Origin: Dasypus novemcinctus
Lineage: Eukaryota; Chordata; Mammalia; Cingulata; Dasypodidae
NCBI RefSeq assembly: GCF_030445035.2
Contig: NC_080680.1
Span: 98,213,157-98,277,156 of the forward strand
Reading direction: 5' to 3'
Length of the DNA: 64,000 nucleotides
A model generated the notes under the pieces. That model was given only the letters and a program-made list of their open reading frames with translations. It searched no databases and had not been told where the DNA came from. The position numbers and the translations under genes are program-made. Shown piece by piece: positions 33,641 through 45,089 of the stretch (within the stretch, counting starts at the first letter, position 1; each line of letters starts with the position of its first letter).

Positions 33641-35975
33641 GACGTTCTAGCTAGAACAATTAGGCAAGAGAAAGAATTGGAAAGGAAGTCAAATTATCCC
33701 TATATGCAGATGACATGATCCTTTATATGGAAAATCCCAAAGAAAGCTACTAGAACTAAAAAACAAATTCAGCAAAGTTGCGGGATATAAGATAAAGACT
33801 CAGAAGTCAGTTGGAATCCTATACATCAGTAATGAACAATCTGAAAAGGAAATAAAGAAATCAATTCAATTTACAATTGCATCTAAAAGAATAAAAATAC
33901 CTAGGAATAAATCTAACCAAGGAGATGAAAGACTTGTATACTGAAAACTATAAAAAAGTTACTGAAATTAAAGAAGACCTAAATAAATGGAAATACACTC
34001 CATGTACATGGATTGGAAGAATTAATATTGTTAAGATGTCAATATTGCCTAAAACAATCTCCAATTTCAATGCAATCCCTATCAAAATTCCAGCAGTTGT
34101 TTGTTTTTTTGTTGTGTTTTTTTTTTGGCAGAAATGGAAAAGCTGATCTTCAAATTCATATGGAATTGCAAAGGGCTCTGATTAGCCAAAACAATCTTGA
34201 AAAGGAAGAACAAAGTTGGAGGATTCACACTTCCTGATTTCAAAACTTACTACAAAACTACAGTAATTAAAACAGTGTGCTACTGGCAAAGGGATAGACA
34301 TGTATACCAATGGAACAGAACTGAGAGTCCAGAGTTAAATCCAAATTTCTATGGTCAGTTGATTTTCAACAAGGGGGCCAAGTCCATTCAATGGGGAAAG
34401 AATCGTCTCTTCAACAAATACTGCTGGGACAACTGGAAATTCACACATGCAAAAGAATGTGAATCCTATCTCTCACCATACACAAAACTAAATGAAAAAT
34501 AGATCAAAGTCCTAAATATAGGAGCTAATACTATAAAACTCTTACAAGAAAACAGGGAAATCTTCTGGACATTGTAGTAGTCAATGGATTTTTAGATTTT
34601 TCACCAAAAACATGAGCAACAAAAGAAAAATATATAAAATGGACTCCATCAAAATTAACAGCTTGGGAAGCAGATGTGCCTCAACCAGTGGGGCACCACC
34701 TACCACATAGGAGGTCCCAGTGCCTCCTAAAGAAGACAAGCAGATGCCATACCCACTGCAACAAGCAGATGCCTAAACAAGTAGATGCCACAAGCCAGCA
34801 GAATGCCACAGCCCACAGGGAGTAGATGTGGCTCAGGCTGCGGCACACTCACCTCCCATGTGGGAGGTCCAAGGTTTGGTTCCCAATGCCCCCTGGATAA
34901 GGTGCTCAAAACAAAGAGCAGAGAGATGAGAGAACCATCTGGGGGAGGGGGAATAAAAAATTTAAAACTTTTGTTCATCAAAGGACATTATCAAAAAAGT
35001 GAAAAAATAACTTACAGAATGGGAAAATATATCTGGAAACCATATATCTGGTAAGAGTTTAATATTCAGAATATATGAAGAACTCCTATAACTCTCAACT
35101 AAAACACAACCAATTTAAAAATGGGCCAAGGATTTGTATAGACATTTCTACAAAGAAGATATTCAAATGGCCAGGAAGTATATGAAAGGATGCTCAATAT
35201 CATTAGCCATTTGAAAAATTCCAATTAAAACCACAATGAGATACCACTTCACACTGTCTGGGATACCTATTACAAAAAAAAAAACTGAAAATAATAAGTG
35301 TTGGAGATGAACAAAAGGAACCCTTACACATTGTTGGTGGCAATGTAAAACGGTACAGCCACTGTGGAAAACACTTTGACAGTTTCTCAGAAAATTAAAC
35401 ATAGAATTACCATATAACCCAGCAATTCCACCCCTAGATATATGCCCAAAACAAATGAAGGTTGGGATTAGGACAGATATTTGTATGCCAATGTTAATCA
35501 CAGCATTATTTACAATAGCCTAAAGATGGAAACAACCCAAGTGTCCATCTACAGATGAATGGATGAACAAATGTGGTATGTCCATGCAACAGAATATTAT
35601 TGAGCCATACAAAAGAAGTTATGTGCTGGTATATACTACAACATGGATGAACCTTGAAACATTATGTTGCATGAAATAAGTCAGATACAAAATGAAAAAT
35701 ATTGTATGATTTTCCTTATAGGAAATACTTAGAATAAATAAATTCATAGAGACAGAAAGCAGAAAAGTGGTTACCAGGTATGGCAGAGGGGGGCAGGGAA
35801 TGGGGGCTATTGCTAAATGAGTATAAGTTTTGGTTCTATTTACTCTGGAAATAGATAGTGGTAAAAGTTTTACAGTATTTTCAATGTATATAATGCCAAA
35901 GAATTTCCCACTTAATATGGTTCAAATGATTTTTATGTTATGTATATTCTACCACAATTAAAAATTAATTAATTT
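33641..35975 (+). mobile_element. Old L1: ORF2 RT part to 3' end
   Basis: It starts within the RT domain (ATATGCAGATGACATGATCC encodes the YADD-type motif, about 33701). The CTAAATAAATGGAAATACAC, AAAGCTGATCTTCAAATTC and CTTCACACTGTCTGGGATAC blocks follow, then the 3'UTR (GAATGGGGGCTATTGCTAAA) ending ACCACAATTAAAAATTAATT. Frames are broken. It carries a dimeric SINE at 34664. Confidence 0.8.
34664..34963 (+). mobile_element. Dimeric older DAS-type SINE
   Basis: Two head modules (GGGAAGCAGATGTGCCTCAA at 34664 and AGGGAGTAGATGTGGCTCAG at 34818) are separated by a CAAGCAGATGCC-rich spacer. The organisation is the same as at 25304-25655. It ends GGGGGAATAAAAAATTT and inserted into L1 ORF2 at CATCAAAATTAA. 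Confidence 0.75.
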
Positions 35976-36398
35976 TTAAAAAAAGATTAAGGGAGAAAAA
36001 AACAGGATTTCTATGTAGAATGCAAATTTTTTAAAATACTTGGTAAAATTCAACGTCAATTCCTGATTTAAGAAAAATAATTTATAAAAAAAGAATAGAA
36101 TGAAACTTCCTTAAACTGATAAATAGTATCTATAGAAAATCAAACTAACTTATGATTTGCTGAGTATTAAATATCCAAAAGCTTTCTCTCTGAAACCAGG
36201 AACAATTAAAAGATACCTGATAACACCACTTCTATTCTATATTGTACTAGAGATCCTAGTGAGTACACTAAGGATAAGAAAAATAGATTAAAGTATAATT
36301 ATCTATAGATAATACACTGTGTATGTAGAAAAACAAACAAAAAGATAAATCATTAAAATTGTAAGAGCCATTAACAACATTGTAAAAGAATCAATATG

Positions 36399-36812
36399 TT
36401 GGGAAACGGACTTTGGCCCAGTGGTTAGGGCGTCCGTCTACCATATGGGAGGTCCGCGGTTCAAACCCCGGGCCTCCTTGACCCGTATGGAGCTGGCCAT
36501 GCACAGTGCTGATGCGTGCAAGGAGTGCCGTGCCACGCAAGGGTGTCCCCCGCATGGGGGAGCCCCCATGCGCAAGGAGTGCGCCCATGAGGAAAGCCGC
36601 CCAGCGTGAAAAGAAAAAGCAGCCTGCCCAGGAATGGCGCCGCCCACACTTCCTGTGCCGCTGACGACAACAGAAGCGGACAAAGAAACAAAAGCAGACA
36701 AAGAAACAAAAGCAGACAAAGAAACAAGACGCAGCAAATAGACACCAAGAACAGACAACCAGGGGAGGGGGGGAAATTAAATAAATAAATAAATCTTTAA
36801 AAAAAAAAAAAA
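36399..36812 (+). mobile_element. DAS SINE, full-length
   Basis: Head GGGAAACGGACTTTGGCCCA; it has an extra repeated unit GAAACAAAAGCAGACAAA near 36680-36725. The exact 15-bp duplication AAAAGAATCAATATG flanks it (36384-36398 and 36813-36827). Confidence 0.94.
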
Positions 36813-36920
36813 AAAAGAATCAATATGCAAAAATCAGTTGCATTTTCAAATACTACCCATAAGGTGTTAGAATATAAATTTTTAAATGGTGCCTTTCGTA
36901 ATAGCAAAAAAATTATCTAG

Positions 36921-37040
36921 GTGTGCCTTGCCCTGGAGCATGGTCACACTCAAATCTCGAGTGTATACTCTCAATTTCTCTTGTTTCTCAATAAACTCTT
37001 TACTTGCTTGCCTACCCAAAAGAAAGAAGAAAAAAAAGAA
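36921..37040 (+). mobile_element. Short retrocopy of an ERV LTR (R region) with A-rich tail
   Basis: The stretch ends TTTCTCAATAAACTCTTTAC then TTGCTTGCCTA and an A/G tail. It parallels the 3' end of the class I ERV segment at 49.80-49.83 kb (TTTCTTAATAAACTTTTTAC, ATTTGCCTA, A-rich tail). Both stop about 20 bases after AATAAA. The flanks share ATCTAG (36915-36920 and 37041-37046). The best reading is an L1-made copy of an ERV RNA end. Confidence 0.6.
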
Positions 37041-37280
37041 ATCTAGAAATAAATCTACCAAAGGCATGCAAGTCCTCTATGGAAAAAATTATAAAACTTT
37101 ATTGAAAGATTAGAATTAATGGTGGATTAAAAGACAAAAGGAGTAAAGATACCAATTCACTCTACATTGACTTAAAGATTCAATTCAATACCAATTAAAA
37201 TCCTCAACAGATTTTGTGTAGAAATTGGCAAGCCAATTTTAAACTTACAAGGAAATTCTAAGGGTCGAGGATATCTGAAA

Positions 37281-37735
37281 GGGAAGCAGACTTGGCCAGG
37301 GGATAGGGCATCCGTCTACCGCATGGGAGGTCCACAGTTCAAACCCTGGGCCTCCTTGACCCGTGTGCAGCTGGCCCACATGCAGGGCTGATGCGCTCAA
37401 GGAGTGCCCTGCCATGCAGGGGTGTCCCCGTGTAGGAGAGTCCCACGCGCAAGGAGTGCACCCCATAAGGAGAACCACCCAGCACGAAAGAAAGTTCAGC
37501 CTGCCCAAGAATGGCGCTGCACACACGGAGAGCTGACTCAACAAGATGACACAACAAAAAGAAACACAGATTCCTGTGCAGCTGACCACAGAAGTGGACA
37601 AAGAAAAACACGCAGCAAATAGACACAGAGAACAGACAACTGGGGCGGGGGGGGGGGAGGTGGTGGGGAGGAGAGAGAAATAAATAAATAAATAAATAGA
37701 TAGATAGATAAATAAATAAATAAATCTTTTTTAAA
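37281..37735 (+). mobile_element. DAS SINE with expanded AATA/GATA tail
   Basis: Complete head (GGGAAGCAGACTTGGCCAGG) and body. The G-run is followed by an AAATAAATAAATA/GATA repeat (37677-37730). No clear target duplication. Confidence 0.9.
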
Positions 37736-38100
37736 AAGGCAAGTTGTGTCATATTAAATGTAATTAACACACAAGCACAAAAGAATATCTAAAAGACTTT
37801 TAAAAAAAATAAACAGGAGTTTTTGCTGAACCAAGTATTAAAACTCATTGCAAAGAAAAATAATAATTAAGATAATGTGATATTGTTACAGAAATTGAAA
37901 AATCATTAGACTATAACCAAGGTCCTTTCAATGACCCATCCATAAAAAGAATACTTCATATAATGGCAGTAATGGTACTGCAGGGTCCTAAAGAAAAGAT
38001 CATCTTTTCAGGAAATTGTGCTGGAAAAAAAATGAAATTGTCCTCATTTCTCTCACCATTCACAAAAATCAATTCCAAGTGAATTAAAAACCTAAAAGTG

Positions 38101-38870
38101 GTCCCTTCCCTTTCTTTTCCTTACTTTTCTGAATAATTCAGTCCTAGAGCCATGAAGCAGGGAAAAGCAAAACAAGCATTAACCATTTCTCACCACCTCC
38201 ATCTCTCTCCCATTGCCATCACTGTGGTTCAAGGTATAATCTCTTACCTGGATTATTAAATTATCCTCCAACTGCTTCTGCCCTGGCCTCTTTCCAATAT
38301 ATTCTAAACACAGCAGCCAGAGTGAGCATTAATTTGTACCTAAAGCCATGCCCTTCCCCTGCTCAAAACCCTGTTATGGTTTCCCATCTCAGAGTAAACA
38401 CCATAGTCCTTACTATGACCCAGGAGGCTCGGCTCACACTACTCGCCTGCTGGTTCTGCGTACTCTTCCTTGCTTGAACACATCAGGCAGACTTCCACCT
38501 CAATGCCTTTGCCCTGATTATTTCCTCTGTCTGGAATGCCCCCACAGTAGTTCCATTGTTTACCCAAAAGTCATCTTCTTAGTGAGGCTCTCCCTGACTC
38601 CTCCTCCACTCCAAAAACTGTAAACTTAATTCATCCTTCTTTCTCTTTATTTTTTTCTCCCTCACATTTATAATTATGAAACTTACTGTATATCTTACTC
38701 ATTTATCTTATTGTCTGTCTCCCCCATAAGACCAAGTTTCTATGAATACCGGGTTTTTGTCCATTTTGTTCACAGCTGTAACCCCATTGCCTAGAAAAGT
38801 AAAGGGCATACTGAAAATACTCTATCAGTATTTATCAAACAAATGAATGAGTGAATAAACAAAGGACAAA
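38101..38870 (+). mobile_element. L2 LINE 3' part
   Basis: The sequence has the L2 3' order: ACACAGCAGCCAGAGTGA, CTGCTCAAAACCCTGTTATG, TGCCTTTGCCCTGATTATTT, TTATTGTCTGTCTCCCCCAT, CCATTGCCTAGAAAAGTAAA, and the end AAACAAATGAATGAGTGAAT. There is no coding capacity. Confidence 0.85.
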
Positions 38871-39850
38871 TGAATGACAATCTTGTGAAACAATCTTCTA
38901 ATTCTTAAATCATCTGAACTAGGACAAAAGAAATAAAGGCGGGGTAACACTAGATGGCGCAAGAATACAAAGAAAGTAACCCTAATCAATATCCTTTCCT
39001 CCCAAGTGGAATTTAAAGTGTTTGTGCTGCTAAGTTTCCTCTGGCCTTCTCAGCCTGTTGAAGTCACATTTGCTGTAATAACTCAGATTTCACTGATTTA
39101 TGCCCCACCTGCACAGATGGTATCCTAAATGCTTCCTTTTCCCACTTCCCTCCCCTTCCCTCCCCTTTCAACTCCCTAACCTATATCCAATTGAAGTCAC
39201 CAGGACACAAAAGCCCTCAAGTTCCCAAAGCTGCAGGTAGTCCACGATGACAAAGAATCTGTCCCCTCTGGGTTACACTCTATTAGAGGAAGTCACACGT
39301 TGATGAAACTGTTCTTTCGTATTTTATACAAATCTTCTTGTATTATGCAATCTTGTATTACGCAATCTTCTCTCTCCCTAGAGTCTCAGAGTAGATCTGT
39401 GGCAAGAAGGGTTGGGAATAAATTTGAATGGCAACTACCATGAAGTATTAAGAATTACCATTTCCCTGTACCACTAACGGCTCTCTTACTGGGCCAAATA
39501 TAAGGCAGTTTGACTCTTCACTCTGTAAATCTTGGTTATCCCCAGGAAGTGTCTCAGTCCTCATGCAAATAAGATCCTGTCAATCTGCCCCCCCACTCCC
39601 CAACCCCATCCCATTCCCAGCCAGTTCATACGAGGATGGGGTGACCACTTGTCCTGATTTGCTGGGGATTTCCCCAATTTTAGTGCTGGAAACCTCGCAT
39701 CCCAGGAAATCCCTCAGGTTTGGAGCAAACGAGGGTGTTGGCCACCCTACATTAGGCCAAGAGCAGTCTGAACCCCACTCAGACTCAAACTAAGTCCCTG
39801 CCATATGATGTAAAATTTTTGAACACACAGAAAAATTTTGTTTTCTCCTC
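38871..39850. other. No recognised gene or repeat
   Basis: Apparently single-copy sequence. A stretch at 39635-39760 has imperfect inverted ends (GGGGTGACCACTTGTCCTG and a reverse match TTGGCCACCCTAC), so it could be a small DNA-transposon fossil. I cannot name it. Confidence 0.4.
38946..38962 (+). promoter_or_regulatory. CTCF-like motif
   Basis: AACACTAGATGGCGCAA fits the CTCF core (CACTAGATGGC-GC pattern). It lies in non-repeat DNA next to the L2 end. A single motif match only; occupancy unknown. Confidence 0.35.
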
Positions 39851-39854
39851 CCAC

Positions 39855-40260
39855 TCCAAATGTAAACAATCCAAGTCTGTCAATTCTACCTACCATTTAA
39901 ATTCATTTTCTCCTCTATATTCTCACTGCCACTGCCTTCCTTAGTTCAGACCTCACCATATTTTACTTCAGCATTACTAAGATGTCCTCTTAAACGATCT
40001 TCCTACCCCCAGTACTCACCGCCTCCAAGTCTTCCTTGTCACTTTCATAGAATATCTTTCATGTCAACTAGATAACATAACAACTTGGGGGGAAAAAAGC
40101 ATCAGTAGTTTCCCTCAACCCATAGAATTATTTCCACTCTTACTGAACCAACTGCTGCTCTCAGACCCACCATGACTATAGGCCTTTCTTTCTGCTGTTG
40201 TCATTTTCTAGAAAGCCTTCTATTAGTGACTAATTCTACTCTCAAAACCAACTAAACTGG
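39855..40260 (+). mobile_element. L2 LINE fragment
   Basis: It contains CCAAGTCTGTCAATTCTACC, TCACTGCCACTGCCTTCCTT and CTTCCTTGTCACTTTC-type words of the L2 3' half. It is diverged and has no frame. Confidence 0.6.
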
Positions 40261-40389
40261 GGAGAGAATTTTCCCAGAGCAAGGGATGTTATGTAGACAA
40301 AAAAAAAGAAATGTCCATTGTACCCCACTTGGCTGACTGTACATACATATACCCTTCTTATCATAACACAAATCAATAAAGCTCCTACC

Positions 40390-40493
40390 ATGCTCACTTC
40401 AGCAGCACATATACTAAAATTGGAATGATACAGGGATTACCATGGCCCCTGAACAAGGATGATACACAAATTTCTGAAGCGTTCCATATTTTT
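40390..40493 (+). pseudogene. U6 snRNA pseudogene (part of a U6-L1 chimera)
   Basis: Nearly the full U6 sequence is recognisable: TGCTCACTTCAGCAGCACAT at the start, ACTAAAATTGGAATGATACA, CATGGCCCCTGAACAAGGAT, and GAAGCGTTCCATATTTTT at the end. The region after GATACAG lacks about four bases, and the ACAGAGA box that pairs with the 5' splice site has become ACAGGGA. No upstream PSE/TATA arrangement is evident. It runs directly into an L1 3' end (40494 onward), so it arose by retrotransposition. Confidence 0.92.
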
Positions 40494-41040
40494 GTGGGGA
40501 GTGGAGTATATAGGAACCTCATATATATATATAATATATATATATTTTAAGATTTATATTTATTTATTTCTCTCCTCCCCCCTCCACCCCCGTTGTCTGC
40601 TCTCTGTGTCCATTTGCTGTATATTCTTCTGTGCCCTCTTGCATGCTCGGTGGCACTGGGAAATTGCATCTCTTTTTTGTTATGTCATCTTGCTGCATCA
40701 GTTCTCCATGTGTGCAGTGCCGCTCCTGGGAAGGCTGCGCTTTTTTCATGCGGGGCGGCTTTCCTTGCAGGGCGCACTCCTTGCATTTGGGGCACCCCCA
40801 CATGGGGGCGCCCCTGCATGGCACAGCCCTCCTTGCATGAGACAGCTCTGAGCGTGGGTCAGCTCACCACACGGGTCAGGATTGAACCCCGGACCTTCCT
40901 ATATGGTAGGAGGACGCTCTAGCAGCTGAGCCACGTCTGCTTCCCTCTTATATTTTTTAATGTAACATTTTGTGTGAACTATGTATCTTTTTTAAAAAAA
41001 GACAAAAAGTTTGCTGAAAAGTCACATGAAAAAGAAATAA
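40494..41040 (+). mobile_element. L1 3' end fused to U6
   Basis: GTGGGGAGTGGAGTATATAG and GGAACCTCATAT resemble the last bases of the type 2 L1 3'UTR (compare 21262-21305 and, in reverse, 61065-61110). After an inserted DAS it continues as TATATTTTTTAATGTAACAT and an A-rich tail. The flanks ATAAAGCTCCTACC (40376-40389) and ATAAAATCCCTACC (41041-41054) match at 11 of 14 positions, a probable old target duplication of the whole chimera. Confidence 0.75.
40545..40944 (-). mobile_element. DAS SINE
   Basis: Reverse-complement DAS: a T-rich start, TTATTTCTCTCCTCCCCCCT, TTGTTATGTCATCTTGCTGC, and the head end CCACGTCTGCTTCCC. It inserted in the L1 part of the U6-L1 chimera, so it is younger than the chimera. 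Confidence 0.92.
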
Positions 41041-41194
41041 ATAAAATCCCTACCTAACAAAAATGTAGTATTTCATTATAACCACAAATGAAGAGAAAAC
41101 AATCAAAGCCACATTTGCCCACTATAACAATAGACAGTGTTATGGAGTTATTGTTCTTTAAGTTCAGTATCAAATGTGTGCGACGCATGGTTTA

Positions 41195-41740
41195 TGTAGT
41201 CAACTCAAACTACATTTTGCCGTGGCTGATCCATTTACCAAGTAACTTACGAGACTGCTACTTCTGTTTGGGACCTAGAGCAAAAGAAGATTCTGTAGCA
41301 GGTCCAGGCAGTGGTTCAAGGCACTTTGCCACTCCAGTCCACCCAAAGGTGCTCACAGTGTCAGTGGTAAGAAGGCTGAAGGCTCCTTTGGCATACCTCA
41401 ACAGAAGAACTACAGAACAGATATCTAGTGTTTGGAACAGAACCACATCCTTCTCTGCTGATAATTATTCTTTTGAGAAGCATCACACAGCTTACTACTA
41501 AGCCCTGGTAGAAACTGAATGCTTAACCATGGTATTCTAAGTGATAATGTGATCTGAGCTGCTAGTTACCAACATAAGGTAGGGCATGTACATCAACAAT
41601 CCATTACTGAACGGATGTGGTACATAAAAGATTAGATTCAAACAAGTCCAGAAGGCACAAGCAATTTACATGAGCAGGTGGTTCAAATCTGCACAACAAC
41701 TACTTCTGCTGCCTTGTGGCCCCTCCCTCCTATGACCAAA
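41195..41740 (+). pseudogene. ERV-L pol fragment, copy 1 (RT to RNase H linker)
   Basis: DNA words typical of ERV-L pol appear in order: CGTGGCTGATCCATTTACCA, TAGCAGGTCCAGGCAGTG, CTCACAGTGTCAGTGG, CTGAATGCTTAACCATGG, CAGAAGGCACAAGCAA. The same stretch of pol occurs again at 42.23-42.72 kb in the same direction. Frames are broken; no enzyme could be made. Confidence 0.75.
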
Positions 41741-41751
41741 AAAGAGACACA

Positions 41752-42162
41752 GGGAAGCAGATGTGGCTCAACTGATAGAGCGTCCATCTACCATATGGAG
41801 GGCCCAGGGTTCAATTCCCAGGGCCTCCTGACTCATGTGGTAAGCTGGCCCATGTGCAGTGCTGCTGTGTGCAAGGAGTGCCGTGCCACACAGGGGCACC
41901 CCCGCATAGGGGTGCCCCATGTGCAAGGACTGCGTCCCACAAGAAGAGCCACCCCATGTGAAAAAACGTGCAGCCAGCCCAGGAGTGGTGCCCCACACAT
42001 GGAGAGCTGTCACAGCAAGATGACACAACAAAAAAGAGACAGTTTCCCAGTGCTGCTGGATAATGCAAAGTGGATGCAGAAGAACACACAGCAAATGGAC
42101 ACAGAGAACAGACAACATGGAGGGAAGGGGAGAGAAATAAATAAAATAAATCTTTAAGAAAA
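41752..42162 (+). mobile_element. DAS SINE between ERV-L blocks
   Basis: Head GGGAAGCAGATGTGGCTCAA, full body, tail AAATAAATCTTTAAGAAAAA. Flanking AGAGACAC occurs on both sides (41743-41750 and 42169-42176). Confidence 0.92.
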
Positions 42163-42179
42163 AAAGAGAGAGACACAAT

Positions 42180-43450
42180 GCCTAGTTGGCCTCTTTGGAT
42201 TTTGGGAGACAGCATATTCCTCTTTTAGGTGTGCTACTCCAGCCCATTTACTGAATGACCAGAAAAGTTGCTATTTGAACTAGTAACTTACTGGAATAAG
42301 ATGAGGCTCTACAATAGGTCCAGGCTGCTGTGCAAGCTGCACTGCCATGTGGGTCATATGATCCAGAAGATCCAACAGTCCTGGAAGTGTCAGTGACAAA
42401 CAGAGATGCTGACTGGAGACTTTGGCAGGCCCCTACAGGAGAATCACAATGCAGATCCTTAGGATTTTGGAGCAAAGCCTTGAGACTGAATGCTTAACCA
42501 AGGGCCACCAATTTACCATGAACGCTGAGTTGTCTTTCACAAGCTGGGTGTTATCTGACCTGCAAAGCCATAAAGTTGGGTGTGTACAGCAGCACTCCAT
42601 CATAACATGGAAATAGTATATATGAGGATTTAGGGCTTGAGCAGGTCCTGAAGGCATAAGTAAGTTAAATGAGGAAGAGGCCCAAATGCCCATACCCCCT
42701 AAACCTGCCACATTGCCCCCTCTTTCCTAGTCTTGGAAAATTCCTTACAATCAGCTGATTGAGAAAGAAAACTCAGGTCTGGTTTACAAATGGCTCTGCG
42801 TGATATACAGGTACCACTTGAAAGTGGACAGCGATAGCATTACAGCTCCTTTCTGGGACTTCCCTGAAGGACAGAGGTAAGGGAATATTCTTCCAGTGGG
42901 AGCATCATCAAACAGTGTACCTGGCTGTTCATTTTGCTTGGAAGGAGAAATGGCCAGAGGTGTGCTTGTATACTGATTCATAGGCTGTCACCAATGGTTT
43001 GACTAGATGATCAGGGACTTGGAAGGTACATGATTGGAAAATTGGTGAGAAACAGGTCTGGGGAAGAGGTATGTGGATAGACTTTTCTGAGTGGGCAAAA
43101 TACATGAAGATATTTGTGTCTCACATGAATGCTCCTCAGAGGATGATTTCAGCAGAGGAAGATTTTAATAAGTAGATACCAGTTGCCCTTTTCCCCAGCC
43201 ACTCTTGTCACTGTCCAATGAGCTCATGAACAAAGTGACCAGGGTGGTAGGGATGAAGATTATGCATGGGCTTAGCAACACGGACTTCCACTCACCAAGA
43301 ATGACCTGGCTACAGCCACGACTGAGTTCCAATATGCCAGCAGCAAAGACCAACACTCAGTCCCTGATATGGCACCATTCCCTGAGATGGTCAGCCCACT
43401 ACCTGGTGGCATCATGGAAGAGCAGCAGTGAAATGAAGCTCAAAGCCTTT
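42180..43450 (+). pseudogene. ERV-L pol fragment, copy 2 (RT end, RNase H, integrase start)
   Basis: The order follows ERV-L pol: the end of RT (GTTGGCCTCTTTGGATTTTG), linker, and RNase H domain (42.78-43.15 kb, with TTCATTTTGCTTGGAAGGAG, GGGGAAGAGGTATGTGGATA and GATATTTGTGTCTCACATGA). The zinc-binding start of integrase lies at 43.2-43.4 kb (CATGGGCTTAGCAACACGGA). It stops at GGTGGCATCATGGAAGAGC, where integrase core sequence should follow, so a deletion is likely. Multiple stops; dead. Confidence 0.85.
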
Positions 43451-43698
43451 GTGGGATAATGCTGGTGGAAAATCTCTTGTAACTTGTAGTTATAAAGCTG
43501 AGGTAACTGAAAATCAAATTCAGTGATTGATCGTGTGGTTTGGTGAATTATACTAATATATGAGTTCACAAACTTTGCTAGGTATTTTATATGAATATTA
43601 GGTTGAGCTACATTAGGAAAGAGTGGGATCTTGACAAATGGAATAAGGACATATTAGAGAAATCGGAGGGCTTGGAACCCCAAACTCCCAGATTCATC

Positions 43699-43945
43699 TA
43701 CAACAGGGTCCTCAACTATGGTACTATTAACATTTTGGACTGGATACATTTTTTGTGGAAGAGGGGCTGCCCTGTGCGTTGTAAGATGTTTAGCAGCATC
43801 CCTGGCCTCCACTAGATGCCAGTAGGATGCCCCCTTCCCCAATCATTGTGACAATCAAAATGTCTCCATTATTTCCAAATGTCCCCACATGAACCAAATT
43901 GGATAAAGGAGGAAATCACCTTTGGTTTGAGAACCACTTCCAATT
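43699..43945 (-). mobile_element. MER5A-type hAT DNA transposon fossil
   Basis: It has the MER5A terminal CAACAGGGTCCTCAACTATG at the left and GGTTTGAGAACCACTT at the right. Inside are GATGTTTAGCAGCATCCCTG, GCCTCCACTAGATGCCAGTA and TGTGACAATCAAAATGTCTC. Non-autonomous; 247 bp, near the usual length. It sits 3' of the ERV-L pol copy. Confidence 0.88.
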
Positions 43946-44361
43946 GTGCAATCCTTACTTGAGGAAACCATGGCTTCTTAAGAGAGAAAACTAAAGTCTC
44001 ATGCCTCTTCTCTTATTATTGCTTTTCTGGTTACTAGAATCCAAACTTAACATGTAGTTTGGCAAAATGTAGGATCAAAGTAAATAAGGTTAAGTGTTAC
44101 ATAACAAAACTTGTATGAATTTGCTACTTTATATAATAAAATGTGGGAAACATTTGTAGAAATGAATTTAAGGGTACTCAACCCAAGAAGATGGAAGTGT
44201 AATTTTAGATTACGCTGTATTTATCAATACTTGCCAGTGATTTGGCAGTCAGTATGTGATTCTAAATAGTGTACTGAGCTGGCTAATGTCGAAGGCATTG
44301 AAAGAAGGAATTTAGCCTAATGTAGAGGCAGGAATAAAAAGTTATAGGGTATAGGAGTGCG

Positions 44362-45089
44362 TGGCAGTTTGAAATCATTTAATGAATTTCAAAAAGAGAA
44401 AGATTATGTGTATAAACGAATCTACTTCTCTGGGTGTGATACGCTTTGATTGCATTAAATTCAGTTGAGGAACCTTTGATTAAATTACTTGATAAGGTTG
44501 CTTTAGAGTTTTTGATTCAACTATGTCAGTAAGGTATGACTCAGGTTGAGTCCCTGCCCCCTTGCTGGGTCTGATATAAATGGGCTCACATGGACAGACA
44601 GGCACAGGAAGAGAGAGCTCTGCCATTTTTGATCCTGCCATTTGACAGAAAGGAGAGGCTCAAATAACTGAGAACGTGGGTAGAGATGAGCCATTTGCCT
44701 GATAGCTTACAACTGAACTTGGGAAAAAAGCAGAATAGCTGAAACTGAGCAAACAAGCCCTATGCCAGGAGAGATAGAGAGGACTATAGGCTCACTTAAA
44801 CACAAGGCCTCAAGAGGCTGGGTCCACAGAGCAGCTCAAGAGGAAGGGTAAGCCCAGAGGGGAAGGCTGAAACATGGGCAGAGATTAATGGCCATCTTGC
44901 TCCACCAAGTAGCAAATGCCAGGATCAACAGTAGCTGACTTTGGTGAGAAGGCACTTCTGATAGTGCCTCGGTTTGGACTTTTCATGGCTTTGGAACTAT
45001 AAGCTCTTACTTCAAATAAATCCCCATTATAAAAACCAACAGATTTCTGGTACTTTAAAACATCAGCAGCCCTTTGGTAAACTAAAACA
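44362..45089 (+). mobile_element. LTR, probably of the plus-strand ERV-L copy
   Basis: It runs from TGGCAGTTTGAAATC to CTAAAACA. It has a TATA-like GATATAAATGG near 44574, a long middle part, and the polyadenylation signal AATAAA at 45015-45020 close to the 3' end. It lies 0.9 kb downstream of the ERV-L pol block on the same strand, the position of a 3' LTR. No duplication was found and the family is not named with certainty. Confidence 0.55.

Larger units (their letters stand above)
35985..38100 (+). mobile_element. Very old L1 ORF2 fragments
   Basis: Scattered ORF2-like words occur in order: GCTTTCTCTCTGAAACCAGG, TACCTGATAACACCACTTCT, ATATGCAAAAATCAGTTGCA, CTAGAAATAAATCTACCAAAG and ACAAAAATCAATTCCAAGTG. 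Two DAS SINEs and an ERV-derived retrocopy interrupt it. Confidence 0.6.

Noticed and set aside
40390-40493. Functional U6 snRNA gene
   Set aside because: Mutated ACAGAGA box, small deletion, no PSE/TATA arrangement, and fused to an L1 3' end.
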